Counted from the stretch's first letter, positions 33,356 to 41,794 are shown. The stretch: 64,000 nucleotides of DNA from JAHEZL01 sp964406465 (GCA_964406465.1 CAYORT010000003.1:154798-218797); one strand, 5' to 3'. Made by a program: numbers and translations. The notes: generated by a model from the letters alone, not told the origin.

Positions 33356-34782
33356 CACGCATAGTTCGTCGTTGTGAGGAGGCACGTCGAAGCAACCTCA
33401 TTATCGTACTATTACTCCCAATTTATTTATTCGCTCAGAATCAAACTGCAATTCGTTATTCGCAATTTATTACCGCTTCTGATATAAAGCAAAATATTTC
33501 TGTTTTAGCTTCTGATTCGCTTGAAGGAAGAGAAACTGGTAAACTCGGACAAAAGAAAGCAGCTGATTATATTGCTAAGCAGTTTGAGAGTTTTGGGATT
33601 CCTAGCGTTGATAGTGGGTATTTTCAGAAGTATACTATTTGTAATGTTGATCCAAGTAAAGTAACCATTAAGATTAATGGGAAGCAGTTAGAATATGGTA
33701 AAGATTTTTATCATGACAGTGATTTTAAGAATGATAGTATTAATAGTAATACTTTAGTTTCTTTTAATTATTCCGATTATGCTTTATTTGGTGGTGTTTA
33801 TGTGATTAATGATGATCACATACATATAGATGAATTAAAAAATATTGAAAATTGTAAGGTAATTTTTATCGTTACAAGAAAACCCAATTGTATTGTTGGG
33901 GCTAATAAAGTTCTAAGAAATAAAGCCGCAAGATCCCATGTTCCTATTTTCTACATATCACCAAAAACATATAAAAAATTAACAAAGAAAAAGGTTGATA
34001 AACGTTCAGACAGGATATTTAAAGTTAAGATCGAAATTGATATTAACATTAACACGGTTTTATTTGAAGGCGAAAATGTTCTCGGCTATGTGGAAGGTTC
34101 CGATTTAAAAGAAGAATTAATCGTTGTTTCAGCACACTACGATCACCTCGGATTTCACGACGGAAAAACATATTACGGCGCAGATGACAATGCTTCTGGA
34201 ACATCGGCCATCATTGCTTTGGCGAAAGCTTTTGCACAAGCAAAAAGAGAAGGGCATGGTCCGCGAAGAAGCATTTTATTTTTAGCGTTTTCTGGTGAAG
34301 AAAAAGGTTTGTTGGGCTCTTCATATTATTCTGATCATCCTGTTTTTCCTTTAGCAAATACTGTTGCTGATTTGAATATAGATATGATTGGAAGAATTGA
34401 TACTACCTACAAAACCGACCCTAATTACATCTATTTAATTGGTAGTGATAAACTAAGTAGTGAACTGCATAATATTAGTGATAGCACAAATAGTATGTAC
34501 ACTCAGCTTAAATTGGATTATAAATTTAATGACCCAAACGACAAGAATAGATTCTACTATCGTTCAGATCATTACAACCTCGCGAAGCACAATATTCCAG
34601 TCATTTTTTATTTCAATGGAGTGCACGAAGATTATCACAAACCCACTGATACCGTAGATAAAATCAACTTCGATAAAGTAGAAAAAATTAGCAAATTGGT
34701 TTTTTTCACCGCGTGGAAATTAGCCAATCGCGACAAGAGAATTGTAGTGGATAAAGAGAACGATTTTAAGGGTACTCGCTGA
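33349..34782 (+). CDS. M28 family zinc aminopeptidase, secreted
   Basis: 477 residues from the ATG at 33349 (the in-frame TTG at 33343 is less likely). Signal peptide with an odd n-region (TRIVRRCEEARRSNLIIVLL). The catalytic domain has the M28 ligands in order: VSAHYDHLG, YGADDNASGTSA, FSGEEKGLLGS, DLNIDMIGR and a final His in NGVHEDYHKPTDT. A PA-like inserted region (residues ~130-240) precedes it. It should release N-terminal amino acids in the periplasm or outside. The n-region is encoded by a dispersed repeat (see findings). Confidence 0.88.
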   Translation: MLTRIVRRCEEARRSNLIIVLLLPIYLFAQNQTAIRYSQFITASDIKQNISVLASDSLEGRETGKLGQKKAADYIAKQFESFGIPSVDSGYFQKYTICNVDPSKVTIKINGKQLEYGKDFYHDSDFKNDSINSNTLVSFNYSDYALFGGVYVINDDHIHIDELKNIENCKVIFIVTRKPNCIVGANKVLRNKAARSHVPIFYISPKTYKKLTKKKVDKRSDRIFKVKIEIDININTVLFEGENVLGYVEGSDLKEELIVVSAHYDHLGFHDGKTYYGADDNASGTSAIIALAKAFAQAKREGHGPRRSILFLAFSGEEKGLLGSSYYSDHPVFPLANTVADLNIDMIGRIDTTYKTDPNYIYLIGSDKLSSELHNISDSTNSMYTQLKLDYKFNDPNDKNRFYYRSDHYNLAKHNIPVIFYFNGVHEDYHKPTDTVDKINFDKVEKISKLVFFTAWKLANRDKRIVVDKENDFKGTR

Positions 34783-34788
34783 TTTTAT

Positions 34789-34931
34789 GTATAGGGCAAT
34801 AGTTCCTTCGGGGTACCTCAGGAGGACAGTTAGTAATCCATTTCTTGAAGTACTGATTTTAATAATGATTTTCCAGGAATGCGTCACTAACTGTCCTCCT
34901 GAGGTACCCCGAAGGAACTATTGCCCTATAC
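34789..34931. repeat. Perfect 46-bp inverted repeat with a 51-nt loop
   Basis: Arms 34789-34834 and 34886-34931 are exact reverse complements and fill the whole gap between the convergent M28 peptidase and dprA genes (154 bp). The arms contain ACTGTCCTCC, GGTACC and GAAGGAACTATTG; the last 14-nt motif CGAAGGAACTATTG recurs at 39972-39985. A structure of this size resembles a MITE-like or palindromic element and will also terminate both transcripts. No ORF is inside. Confidence 0.9.
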
Positions 34932-34936
34932 GTTAA

Positions 34937-36049
34937 TTAGAACACAATCTCCATCAACTGCACCCTATTCCCCGGCATATTTTTAATCACACCTCTCATT
35001 TCCAATTGAAACAAATGATTTTTCAGCTGAGGAAGTGTAAGTCCAGTGTTTATCGACAACGCATCAACATGAATCGAATTTTGTACAGAGATTAAACTCA
35101 ATATTTTTTGCTCAGGATCACTAAATTTATCTAGGCTCAATTGCAATTGTTTTTCTTTCTTCCCCCCTTCCCAATCCATTGATTTTATTAGATCTTCTGC
35201 GTTTTCAATCATTACTGCTTTTTGTGTTTTAATGAGGTTATTGCAGCCAGAAGACGCTTTGTCATATGTTCTTCCCGGAAAAGCAAAAACTTCTCTACTG
35301 TAGGAGTGTGCTATGTCTGCTGTAATCAAAGAACCTCCTTTTAATGCCGATTCAATTACTACAGTAGCATCGCTCATGCCCGCAACTATTCTGTTTCTCT
35401 TTGGAAAGTTTTGATAGTCGGGATTGGTTTCCGATAAAAACTCTGTTAATAAACCTCCTCTTTCAACCATTTTTGCTGCTATGGCGCGGTGTTGTGCCGG
35501 GTAAATTAAATCCAATCCATGTCCCAAAACACCAACCGTGTATAATTGATTATCTAAACAAGCTTTGTGTGCTTCTGCATCAATGCCGTAAGCCAATCCA
35601 CTTACTACCAAAATGTTGTATTCGGCCAAATCCTTTACCAGTTGATGGGTAAGATTCACTCCATATTCTGTGCACTTTCTTGAACCCACAATGCTTATTA
35701 TCTTGGAATGATTGAGTTTGCAACTTCCCTTATAAAACATCATGTAGGGCGCGTCATCACACGTTTTTAAGCGTTGAGGATAATTCTCCTCTTGGTAAAA
35801 CAAGGTTTGAATATTGTTTTTGTTGATGAAAGCAATTTCTTTTTCTGCACGCTTTAAAACCTCTTCTCTGTTGTCAAGAATAGATTGGGATAGTGCTTTT
35901 CTAACTCCGGGAAGTTCTTCTAAATCTTTTGCTTTCGTGTTAAAAACTGCTTCTGCCGAACCTAAATATTCGGTTAGTGTTTTGGCTATCAATGGGCCAA
36001 TGCCAGGCACCAGAGTTAAAGCAACTCTGCTTAGTAAATCTTTGTTCAT
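34937..36049 (-). CDS. dprA: DNA-processing protein DprA
   Basis: 370 residues. Order: N-terminal helix-hairpin-helix-like region (LTLVPGIGPLIAKTLTEYLG, ELPGVRKALSQSIL), Rossmann-like core with VGSRKCTEYG, VVSGLAYGIDAEAH, YPAQHRAIAAKMVE and GGSLITADIAHSYSRE, and a C-terminal winged-helix (LSINTGLTLPQLKNHLFQLE). DprA protects incoming single-stranded DNA and loads RecA during natural transformation. No com genes are adjacent. Typical full length, no defect. Confidence 0.94.
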   Translation of the reverse strand: MNKDLLSRVALTLVPGIGPLIAKTLTEYLGSAEAVFNTKAKDLEELPGVRKALSQSILDNREEVLKRAEKEIAFINKNNIQTLFYQEENYPQRLKTCDDAPYMMFYKGSCKLNHSKIISIVGSRKCTEYGVNLTHQLVKDLAEYNILVVSGLAYGIDAEAHKACLDNQLYTVGVLGHGLDLIYPAQHRAIAAKMVERGGLLTEFLSETNPDYQNFPKRNRIVAGMSDATVVIESALKGGSLITADIAHSYSREVFAFPGRTYDKASSGCNNLIKTQKAVMIENAEDLIKSMDWEGGKKEKQLQLSLDKFSDPEQKILSLISVQNSIHVDALSINTGLTLPQLKNHLFQLEMRGVIKNMPGNRVQLMEIVF

Positions 36050-36163
36050 GATGGATGTTTAGTTGTTAGTTAGGCTAACGGTCGCAGCAAATGTATTTAA
36101 AAATTTATAAAATTGTTTAGCCTTAGCGTTTGTGATATATATTTACTAGAAAAATATTGTACT

Positions 36164-36856
36164 ATGTTTAATGATTATGCATTAGAAAAGCAGCAAGCTC
36201 AAGCAACTTTTATTTCAAAGGTTTATGGATGGATGGCTCTAGCCCTTTTGGTTACCGGATTAACTGCCTTTGCTGCAGCTAACAATGAAGCAGTGATTGA
36301 AACGGTGATTATGAATCGACTTGTGTTCTGGGTGTTGATTATTGGTGAATTCGGATTGGTGTGGTACTTGTCTTCACGCATATTTACTATGTCGGCAGAA
36401 CAAGCAAGGATTTTATTTTTTGTTTATTCGGTGCTTAACGGACTCACTCTTTCTGTGATATTTTTAGTGTATACTTCTTCATCAATTGCCAGCACGTTTT
36501 TTATTACGGCCGGAACTTTTGCCGCGATGAGTGCCTATGGATATTACACTAAAAAAGACCTAACCTCCATGGGTAAAATCTTGACTATGGCCCTAATAGG
36601 AATTATAATTGCTTCAGTGGTAAATATCTTTATTCAGAGTTCTGGAATGGACTTAATTATATCTTATATCGGTGTATTGGTGTTTGTGGGCTTAATTGCT
36701 TACGACACACAGAAATTGAAGAATATTTATGCAGGAGAGCATGGAAGTGAAGAACAAACAAAGCTATCTATTTTAGGTGCTTTAACGCTTTATCTCGATT
36801 TTATTAATTTGTTTTTGTTCTTATTAAGAATATTTGGCGGCCGTCGTGATGACTAA
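36164..36856 (+). CDS. Bax inhibitor-1/YccA family membrane protein
   Basis: 230 residues from the ATG at 36164 (MFNDYALEKQQAQATFISKV), the usual BI-1 opening; the frame extends 17 codons further upstream without support. Seven hydrophobic helices, including YGWMALALLVTGLTAFAAAN and a C-terminal ALTLYLDFINLFLFLLRIFG, the conserved family end. The GLIAYDTQKLKNI motif includes the conserved Asp proposed to sense pH in bacterial calcium-leak homologs. Location is the inner membrane. Strong terminator follows. Confidence 0.9.
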   Translation: MFNDYALEKQQAQATFISKVYGWMALALLVTGLTAFAAANNEAVIETVIMNRLVFWVLIIGEFGLVWYLSSRIFTMSAEQARILFFVYSVLNGLTLSVIFLVYTSSSIASTFFITAGTFAAMSAYGYYTKKDLTSMGKILTMALIGIIIASVVNIFIQSSGMDLIISYIGVLVFVGLIAYDTQKLKNIYAGEHGSEEQTKLSILGALTLYLDFINLFLFLLRIFGGRRDD

Positions 36857-36870
36857 GCTTCTTGAAGTAG

Positions 36871-36914
36871 AAATAAAAACCCCTTGAATATTAGTTTTTC
36901 AAGGGGTTTTTATT
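36871..36914. terminator. Rho-independent terminator, usable from both strands
   Basis: AAAAACCCCTTGAA (from 36871 with its AT extension) pairs with TTCAAGGGGTTTTT (to 36914), giving an 18-bp imperfection-free stem around a short loop, with T runs on both strands. It lies between the BI-1 gene (plus) and the 3' end of tRNA-Cys (minus) and should terminate both. Confidence 0.85.
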
Positions 36915-36988
36915 TGGAGGTCCCGAGCGGATTCGAACCGCTGTGGAAGGTTTTGCAGACCTCTGCCTAGCCACTCGGCCACAGGACC
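36915..36988 (-). tRNA. tRNA-Cys (anticodon GCA)
   Basis: A 74-nt cloverleaf on the minus strand. Acceptor GGTCCTG (36988 down) pairs with CGGGACC including one G-T; the D arm is GCCGAGTGGCTAGGC, the anticodon arm AGGTCTGCAAAACCT has GCA at the centre, and the T arm contains GGTTCGAATCC. The 3' CCA is encoded. The anticodon reads Cys UGC/UGU codons. It lies immediately after the terminator of the BI-1 gene. Confidence 0.96.
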
Positions 36989-37009
36989 ATTAGACAAATA
37001 TAGTAATAT

Positions 37010-37082
37010 TTGGTTTAAAGTATAAAGTCTAAATTTCAATGCCCGCTCTTTTTCGACCTTATATCTTAAGCTTTAGACTTTA
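37010..37082. repeat. Short inverted repeat with TAAAGTCTAAA arms, overlapping the folB end
   Basis: TAAAGTCTAAA (37023-37033) pairs exactly with TTTAGACTTTA (37072-37082). The left flank TTTGGTTTAAAGTATAAAGT nearly repeats the sequence at 41719-41740 before the same TCTAA. The right arm contains the TAA stop of folB (37073-37075). Likely a terminator-like repeat rather than a mobile element. Confidence 0.6.
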
Positions 37083-37423
37083 ATTGTTACCGAAACACTT
37101 TCTGCATCTCCTGGTACAGGCGGACTCATTTTCTTTATTTTCACCTCTACACCATGCACCACGTCGAATGCATCATTAATCCTGTTTATAATGCGCTGTG
37201 CCACCGTTTCTATAAGCTTTGCTTTTACCATCATCTCCTCACGAACGATGTCGTTTATAACAGCGTAATCTATCGTTTTCGACAGATCATCATTTTCTGC
37301 TGCTTCTGTAAAGTCAGTATCTACATGAACATCTACCAAATAATGACGACCAACTTTCCCTTCCACATCTATGCAGCCGTGAAACGCAAAAACTTTTATT
37401 CCTTCTATACTTACTGTATGCAT
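37073..37423 (-). CDS. folB: Dihydroneopterin aldolase
   Basis: 116 residues, the usual size. Opening HTVSIEGIKVFAFHGCIDVE carries the FolB strand with the conserved F-(Y/H)-x-x-H-G pattern; later ETVAQRIINRIND and the C-terminal KKMSPPVPGDAESVSVTIKV with conserved Lys and Pro residues. FolB converts dihydroneopterin to 6-hydroxymethyl-dihydropterin in folate synthesis. It sits 53 bp after glnS in the same direction, with a small palindrome (TGTTGAAT/ATTCAACA, 37445-37470) between them. Confidence 0.92.
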   Translation of the reverse strand: MHTVSIEGIKVFAFHGCIDVEGKVGRHYLVDVHVDTDFTEAAENDDLSKTIDYAVINDIVREEMMVKAKLIETVAQRIINRINDAFDVVHGVEVKIKKMSPPVPGDAESVSVTIKV

Positions 37424-37476
37424 TTTGTAAAATTTTGATTTTTGATTGTTGAATATTCATCATTCAACATTCAAAA

Positions 37477-39141
37477 TTATTTCCCCTTCTCCTTCGCCCA
37501 AGTGTCTTTCAGCGCCACGGTTCTGTTAAATACCAATTTATCTGTTGTGCTGTCTTTATCTACACAGAAATAACCCATTCTCTCAAACTGCACAGAATCT
37601 CCATCTTTCAGGGTTTTCATGTGCGGCTCTAGTTTACAATTTTGCAAAACTTTCATAGAGTCGGGATTGATAATTTCTTTCAAATCATCTCCCTCAGGAA
37701 TTTCCATTTTAAACAATCTGTCGTACAAGCGAACTTCAGCGTTGATTGCGTGTTGCGCAGAAACCCAGTGCAGCGTTCCTTTTACTTTTCTGCCATCCGG
37801 ACTATTACCGCCTTTCGAAGCAGGATCGTAAGTACAACGCAATTCTACTACTTTTCCAGACGCGTCTTTAATCACTTCTTCGCATTTGATGAAGTAGGCA
37901 TAACGCAATCTAACCTCAGCGCCAGGAGCCAATCTAAACCACTTCTTCTCTGCTACTTCCATGAAGTCTTCTTGCTCGATGTAAAGCTCTTTGCTAAATG
38001 GAACTTTACGACTTCCGTCTTCAGGTTTTTCAGGATTATTTATTGCGTCTAATTCCTCTGTTTGGTTATCGGGATAGTTGGTAATTACCACTTTTAAAGG
38101 ATTTAAAACACCCATAAAACGCGGTGCTTTTTTATTCAAATCTTCACGAATACTAAATTCTAAAAGTGATACATCAATTAAATTTTCTCTTTTAGAAATA
38201 CCTACTCTTTCGCAGAAATCGCGAATTGCTTCTGGTGTGTATCCTCTTCTTCTAAGTCCCGATATTGTTGGCATTCGTGGATCATCCCAACCATTTACAT
38301 GTTTCTCATTTACCAACTGCATCAACTTTCTTTTGCTCATCAAGGTGTAAGTAAGATTCAAACGCGACATTTCAATTTGTTGCGGACGGTTCTTCGTATT
38401 TAAAGTGTTGTTCAACCACTCGTACAACGGGCGATGCACCTCGAATTCAAGAGTACAGATGGAATGCGTAATGCCTTCAATAGCATCAGAAATTCCGTGT
38501 GCAAAATCGTACATCGGATAGATGTTCCATTTGTCGCCAGTTCTCCAGTGATGCTTCTTTCTTATGCGGTACAACGCTGGGTCGCGAAAGTGTATGTTGG
38601 GCGAACTCATGTCGATTTTTGCTCTCAAAGTATAAGTTCCATCGGCAAATTCACCGTTTTTCATTCGCGTGAATAAGTCAAGATTTTCTTCAACAGAACG
38701 ATTTCTATCCGGACTCTCTTTTCCTGGAACTGTTGGTGTGCCGCGGTGTTCAGCAATTTGTTCTGCAGATAAAGAGCAAACAAACGCTTTCCCCATTTTA
38801 ATTAGTTCAATGGCGTAAGCGTACAATTGATCAAAATAATCTGATGCACAAAATTCATTGTCCCATTGAAAACCCAACCATTTCACGTCATTTCGAATAG
38901 AATTCACATATTCCACTTCTTCTGTTTCTGGATTGGTATCGTCGAAACGCAAGTTGAATTTTCCTTTGTATTTCTGCGCCAATCCACCATTCAAGCAAAT
39001 TGATTTCGCGTGTCCGATATGCAAATAACCATTAGGCTCTGGTGGAAAACGAGTATGAACTCTCTTCTCGTGTTTGCCTTCTGCTAAGTCGTTTTCAATG
39101 ATGTGCTCAATGAAATTGAGTGATTTTTCTTCTGTTTCCAT
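37477..39141 (-). CDS. glnS: Glutaminyl-tRNA synthetase
   Basis: 554 residues, typical. Class I motifs: PPEPNGYLHIGHAKS (HIGH) and LMSKRKLMQLV (KMSKS variant). Anticodon-binding C-terminal beta barrels follow (LRYAYFIKCEEVI, GTLHWVSAQHAINAEVRLYD). Presence of GlnRS alongside GltX means Gln-tRNA is charged directly, so the GatCAB route is not needed for Gln. Starts with ATG and has a long leader-free 5' side of about 57 bp to the antitoxin gene. Confidence 0.96.
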   Translation of the reverse strand: METEEKSLNFIEHIIENDLAEGKHEKRVHTRFPPEPNGYLHIGHAKSICLNGGLAQKYKGKFNLRFDDTNPETEEVEYVNSIRNDVKWLGFQWDNEFCASDYFDQLYAYAIELIKMGKAFVCSLSAEQIAEHRGTPTVPGKESPDRNRSVEENLDLFTRMKNGEFADGTYTLRAKIDMSSPNIHFRDPALYRIRKKHHWRTGDKWNIYPMYDFAHGISDAIEGITHSICTLEFEVHRPLYEWLNNTLNTKNRPQQIEMSRLNLTYTLMSKRKLMQLVNEKHVNGWDDPRMPTISGLRRRGYTPEAIRDFCERVGISKRENLIDVSLLEFSIREDLNKKAPRFMGVLNPLKVVITNYPDNQTEELDAINNPEKPEDGSRKVPFSKELYIEQEDFMEVAEKKWFRLAPGAEVRLRYAYFIKCEEVIKDASGKVVELRCTYDPASKGGNSPDGRKVKGTLHWVSAQHAINAEVRLYDRLFKMEIPEGDDLKEIINPDSMKVLQNCKLEPHMKTLKDGDSVQFERMGYFCVDKDSTTDKLVFNRTVALKDTWAKEKGK

Positions 39142-39198
39142 AAGTTTTTATGAGGTGCAAAGATGCTAAAAAATGAGTGAAAGCCAATCGTTGCTTAT

Positions 39199-39501
39199 TT
39201 ACAAACTGATTGATAGATTCAAATGGCCATCTAAACCCAATTCAACAATTTTTTGAAGTGTAGATAACCTAACTTCTTTGATATTATTTTCAATCTTTGA
39301 AATATAGGATTTTGTAGTGCCTACTTTTGCTGCTAATTCTTCTTGGGTTAAACCTTTTTCAAGTCGCGCTTGGTGCAGTAAAACACCAATTTTGAAGTTC
39401 TCATAGCCAGCTTCAAATTTTTCGCGTTTTTTATCACCTCTTTTACCGTATTGTTCGTCGATAAATTCATCGAGTGTTTTGGTGTTATTTTTCTTTTTCA
39501 T
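39199..39501 (-). CDS. higA: XRE-family antitoxin (HigA-like)
   Basis: 100 residues with an HTH_3 domain at ~48-100: GVLLHQARLEKGLTQEELAA then KVGTTKSYISKIENNIKEVR and LSTLQKIVELG. The first ~45 residues are Lys/Glu-rich. It overlaps the toxin gene by 17 bp, toxin first, which is the HigBA order. Expected role: neutralise the toxin and repress the operon through the inverted repeat upstream. Family firm; the specific name is by analogy. Confidence 0.85.
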   Translation of the reverse strand: MKKKNNTKTLDEFIDEQYGKRGDKKREKFEAGYENFKIGVLLHQARLEKGLTQEELAAKVGTTKSYISKIENNIKEVRLSTLQKIVELGLDGHLNLSISL

Positions 39502-39823
39502 ACTCCTCTTTTATTTTAAGTGCTTTTTCTATTTCTCCTTTGGGTGTTTTTTGGGTTTTCTTTTGAAATCCGTTTGCCAAAACCACCAATTTTCCTTTGT
39601 CGAAAAAACAAAATATTCTAAATATGTCGCTTCCTTGTTGAACTCTTAATTCATACAGTCCGTCTGTATTTTCCAAATGTTTTAAATACTCTTCTGGTAC
39701 TTTATTGATGTGTTCAATTACTCTTAAAGTCCATGCTATTTTCTCTTTTACTTTTGGTCTTTGTTTGTCGAAGAATTCTTTAAAATAATGTTTGTAGAAA
39801 ATCACAATGCGTACTTTCTCCAT
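39485..39823 (-). CDS. higB: RelE/ParE-superfamily toxin (HigB/Gp49-like)
   Basis: 112 residues of the phage Gp49/HigB-like type: RIVIFYKHYFKEFFDKQRPK, KVPEEYLKHLENTDGLYELR, VQQGSDIFRIFCFFDKGKLV, VLANGFQKKTQKTPKGEIEK. The core strands, the Arg in FRIFCF and the late Lys-rich helix fit ribosome-dependent mRNA interferases of this family. Start ATG at 39823 follows an operator-like palindrome. The TA pair lies between glnS and gltX; that position may be chance. Confidence 0.87.
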   Translation of the reverse strand: MEKVRIVIFYKHYFKEFFDKQRPKVKEKIAWTLRVIEHINKVPEEYLKHLENTDGLYELRVQQGSDIFRIFCFFDKGKLVVLANGFQKKTQKTPKGEIEKALKIKEEYEKEK

Positions 39824-39840
39824 CTGATGTAAAAGTATTA

Positions 39841-39864
39841 AAAGTTGTACAATAGTGCAACTTT
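39841..39864. promoter_or_regulatory. Operator-like palindrome of the TA operon
   Basis: AAAGTTGTAC (39841-39850) and GTGCAACTTT (39855-39864) match at 9 of 10 paired positions around AATA. It ends 18 bp before the toxin start codon and sits over the probable promoter (TACTTTTA nearby resembles the -7 TAnnTTTG). This is the usual place and size of an HTH antitoxin operator. Binding is inferred. Confidence 0.55.
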
Positions 39865-39913
39865 GTTGGTTAGGCTTTTAGTTTAGTTGGAGCGAAAATA
39901 GAAATAAAATGGG

Positions 39914-39985
39914 AAGCCAAAGGCTTGGGGAGTGGAAAAATCACTTAGGCAAAAGAAGCCTAAGTGTGGCACGAAGGAACTATTG
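39914..39985. repeat. Two-hairpin repeat related to 8700-8885
   Basis: AAGCC-aaa-GGCTT (39914-39926) and CACTTAGGC/GCCTAAGTG (39942-39966, 9-bp stem) are followed by TGGCACGAAGGAACTATTG. The first hairpin matches one of the array at 8700, and the last 14 nt match an arm of the 34789 element, so it links both repeat families. It covers the stop codon (39980-39982) of the small gene at 39980. Confidence 0.6.
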
Positions 39986-40189
39986 TTTTGCTTGCGATTT
40001 TCTTTCTTCTATTTTTTTTGCGATTTCTAAATCCATTTTATTTTGAGTTTCTTTAGCTTCAATCTCAAGTTTGTCTAAGTTAGCTCCTGTGAGCATAATT
40101 TTAGGTCCCAAATGATGAACCAAAGTTAGTCTGTATTGACTATTTGAAATTTCTTCGATTTCTTTTTTCCAATCATTTCCGCCGCTCAT
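39980..40189 (-). CDS. Small hypothetical protein
   Basis: 69 residues, highly charged, ending in an amphipathic Lys/Glu helix (LEIEAKETQNKMDLEIAKKI). No signal peptide. It starts 9 bp after the gltX stop in the same direction, which suggests co-transcription and makes it likely genuine. The last residues (SQAKQ) and stop are in the repeat at 39914. No family recognised. Confidence 0.5.
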   Translation of the reverse strand: MSGGNDWKKEIEEISNSQYRLTLVHHLGPKIMLTGANLDKLEIEAKETQNKMDLEIAKKIEERKSQAKQ

Positions 40190-40198
40190 AAAAGCTGC

Positions 40199-41701
40199 TT
40201 ATTTCAATTCTTTATTCATCCTCACCAAACTCTCCTCTTTCCCCAAAACCTCCATCACATCAAACAAAGACGGGCCTTCACCAAACCCAGTAATCATCAG
40301 TCTTAGCGGAGGCATTGCTGCGCCAAATCCAAGTTGTTTTTGTTCCAAATACGCTTTGAATTTTGCTTCTAAATTTGTTGCGCTAAAATCACTTTCTTGA
40401 GCGAAGATATCATGCAAGTCTTTCACAATTTGTGGTGAATTTTCTTTCCATTTTTTCTCTACTGTTTTAGCGTCGTAAGTTGTTGGTGCAGAGAAGAAAA
40501 ATGAACCTACCGTAAGTATATCTTTTGCAAATACGCAGCGCGGTTTAAGTAGTTCTACTGCTTTTTCTAGTTGAGCTTGTGATAAATTATTCGCTGGCAA
40601 TTCAATAGTAGATAAAATCTCTTTTGCGCTCTTCTTTTGTAAGTATTGTTGGTTGAACCATTTCGCTTTATCTAAGCTGAATTTCGCTCCAGATTTGCTC
40701 ACTTTATCTAAAGAAAATGCTTGTGTCATCTCTTCGATAGAGAAAATTTCCTGCTCTGTTCCTGGGTTCCAGCCTAAGAAAGCCAATAAGTTTAAGAAAG
40801 CATCAGGAAAATATCCAGCTTCTTTATATCCCGATGAAAATTCGCCTGATTTTGGGTCGGTCCAGTTTAAGGGAAACACCGGAAATCCTAATCTGTCGCC
40901 ATCTCTCTTGCTTAATTTTCCGTTACCATCTGGTTTCAACAACAATGGCATATGCGCAAATTCAGGCATCACGTTTTCCCAGCCTAGGGATTTATATAGC
41001 AATACGTGTACCGGAGCCGATGGCAACCATTCCTCACCTCTAATCACATGTGTAATTTGCATTAAATAATCATCTACAACGTTGGCCAAATGGTAGGTTG
41101 GCATTCCGTCTGATTTGAACAAAACTTTATCGTCCAACTGTTTAGAATTCACCACCACTCTGCCGCGAATTAAATCGTTCACCACCACTTCTTCTTCAAA
41201 TGGTGTTTTGAAACGAATGACATATGCTTCGTTGTTTTTTATTTTCTCTTCAACTTCTGCCGCAGATAGTGTTAGGGAGTTTTGCATATCCATTCGGGTA
41301 GAAGCATCATATTGCCAAGTCTTTTTTTCTGCTTCGGCTGCTTTTCTTTTGGCGTCAAGGTTTTCGGCGCTGTCAAAAGCGTAGTATGCGTTGCCCGAAT
41401 TCAACAGTTGATCGGCATATTGGCGGTACAAATGTTTTCTTTCACTTTGGCGGTAAGGCGCATGCGGACCACCCACATGAACTCCTTCATCGAAATCGAA
41501 ACCACACCATTTGATGGCATCAATTAAATATCTTTCTGAATCGGCAACATATCTTGTTTGGTCGGTATCTTCAATGCGTAAAATGAAATCTCCGCCGTGT
41601 TTTTTGGCAAAAAGATAGTTGTATAGTGCGGTACGTATTCCGCCTATGTGCTGCGGTCCGGTTGGACTTGGCGCGTATCTAACTCTTACTTTTCTTGTCA
41701 T
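40199..41701 (-). CDS. gltX: Glutamyl-tRNA synthetase
   Basis: 500 residues, the normal length. HIGH-equivalent motif YAPSPTGPQHIGGIRTALYN and KLSKRDGDRLGFPVFPLNW (KLSKR). C-terminal anticodon-binding cage follows, ending GFGEGPSLFDVMEVLGKEES. Charges tRNA-Glu in the cytoplasm. Because glnS is present next to it, it is probably a discriminating enzyme, although this cannot be proved by eye. Confidence 0.96.
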   Translation of the reverse strand: MTRKVRVRYAPSPTGPQHIGGIRTALYNYLFAKKHGGDFILRIEDTDQTRYVADSERYLIDAIKWCGFDFDEGVHVGGPHAPYRQSERKHLYRQYADQLLNSGNAYYAFDSAENLDAKRKAAEAEKKTWQYDASTRMDMQNSLTLSAAEVEEKIKNNEAYVIRFKTPFEEEVVVNDLIRGRVVVNSKQLDDKVLFKSDGMPTYHLANVVDDYLMQITHVIRGEEWLPSAPVHVLLYKSLGWENVMPEFAHMPLLLKPDGNGKLSKRDGDRLGFPVFPLNWTDPKSGEFSSGYKEAGYFPDAFLNLLAFLGWNPGTEQEIFSIEEMTQAFSLDKVSKSGAKFSLDKAKWFNQQYLQKKSAKEILSTIELPANNLSQAQLEKAVELLKPRCVFAKDILTVGSFFFSAPTTYDAKTVEKKWKENSPQIVKDLHDIFAQESDFSATNLEAKFKAYLEQKQLGFGAAMPPLRLMITGFGEGPSLFDVMEVLGKEESLVRMNKELK

Positions 41702-41718
41702 ATGGGCAAAGATAGGAT

Positions 41719-41776
41719 TTTGGTTTAAGGTATAAAGTCTAAGGCATAATAACTTTAGACTTTAAATATTATACTT
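41719..41776. repeat. Inverted repeat between gltX and the methyltransferase gene
   Basis: GGTTTAAGGTATAAAGTCTA begins the left arm (41721-41740); the right side has TTTAGACTTTA (41754-41764) and TATACTTTAAAC (41770-41781 approx), with ~6 bp inserted between. It fills the intergenic region between divergent genes, so promoters must overlap it. The same motif lies at 37010-37082. Confidence 0.55.
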
Positions 41777-41794
41777 TAAACTTATCTTTGTTTT

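Noticed and set aside
39199..41701. Functional link between the toxin and GltX (as in HipA targeting GltX)
   Set aside because: The toxin is RelE/HigB type, not a HipA kinase, so adjacency to gltX gives no support to such targeting.
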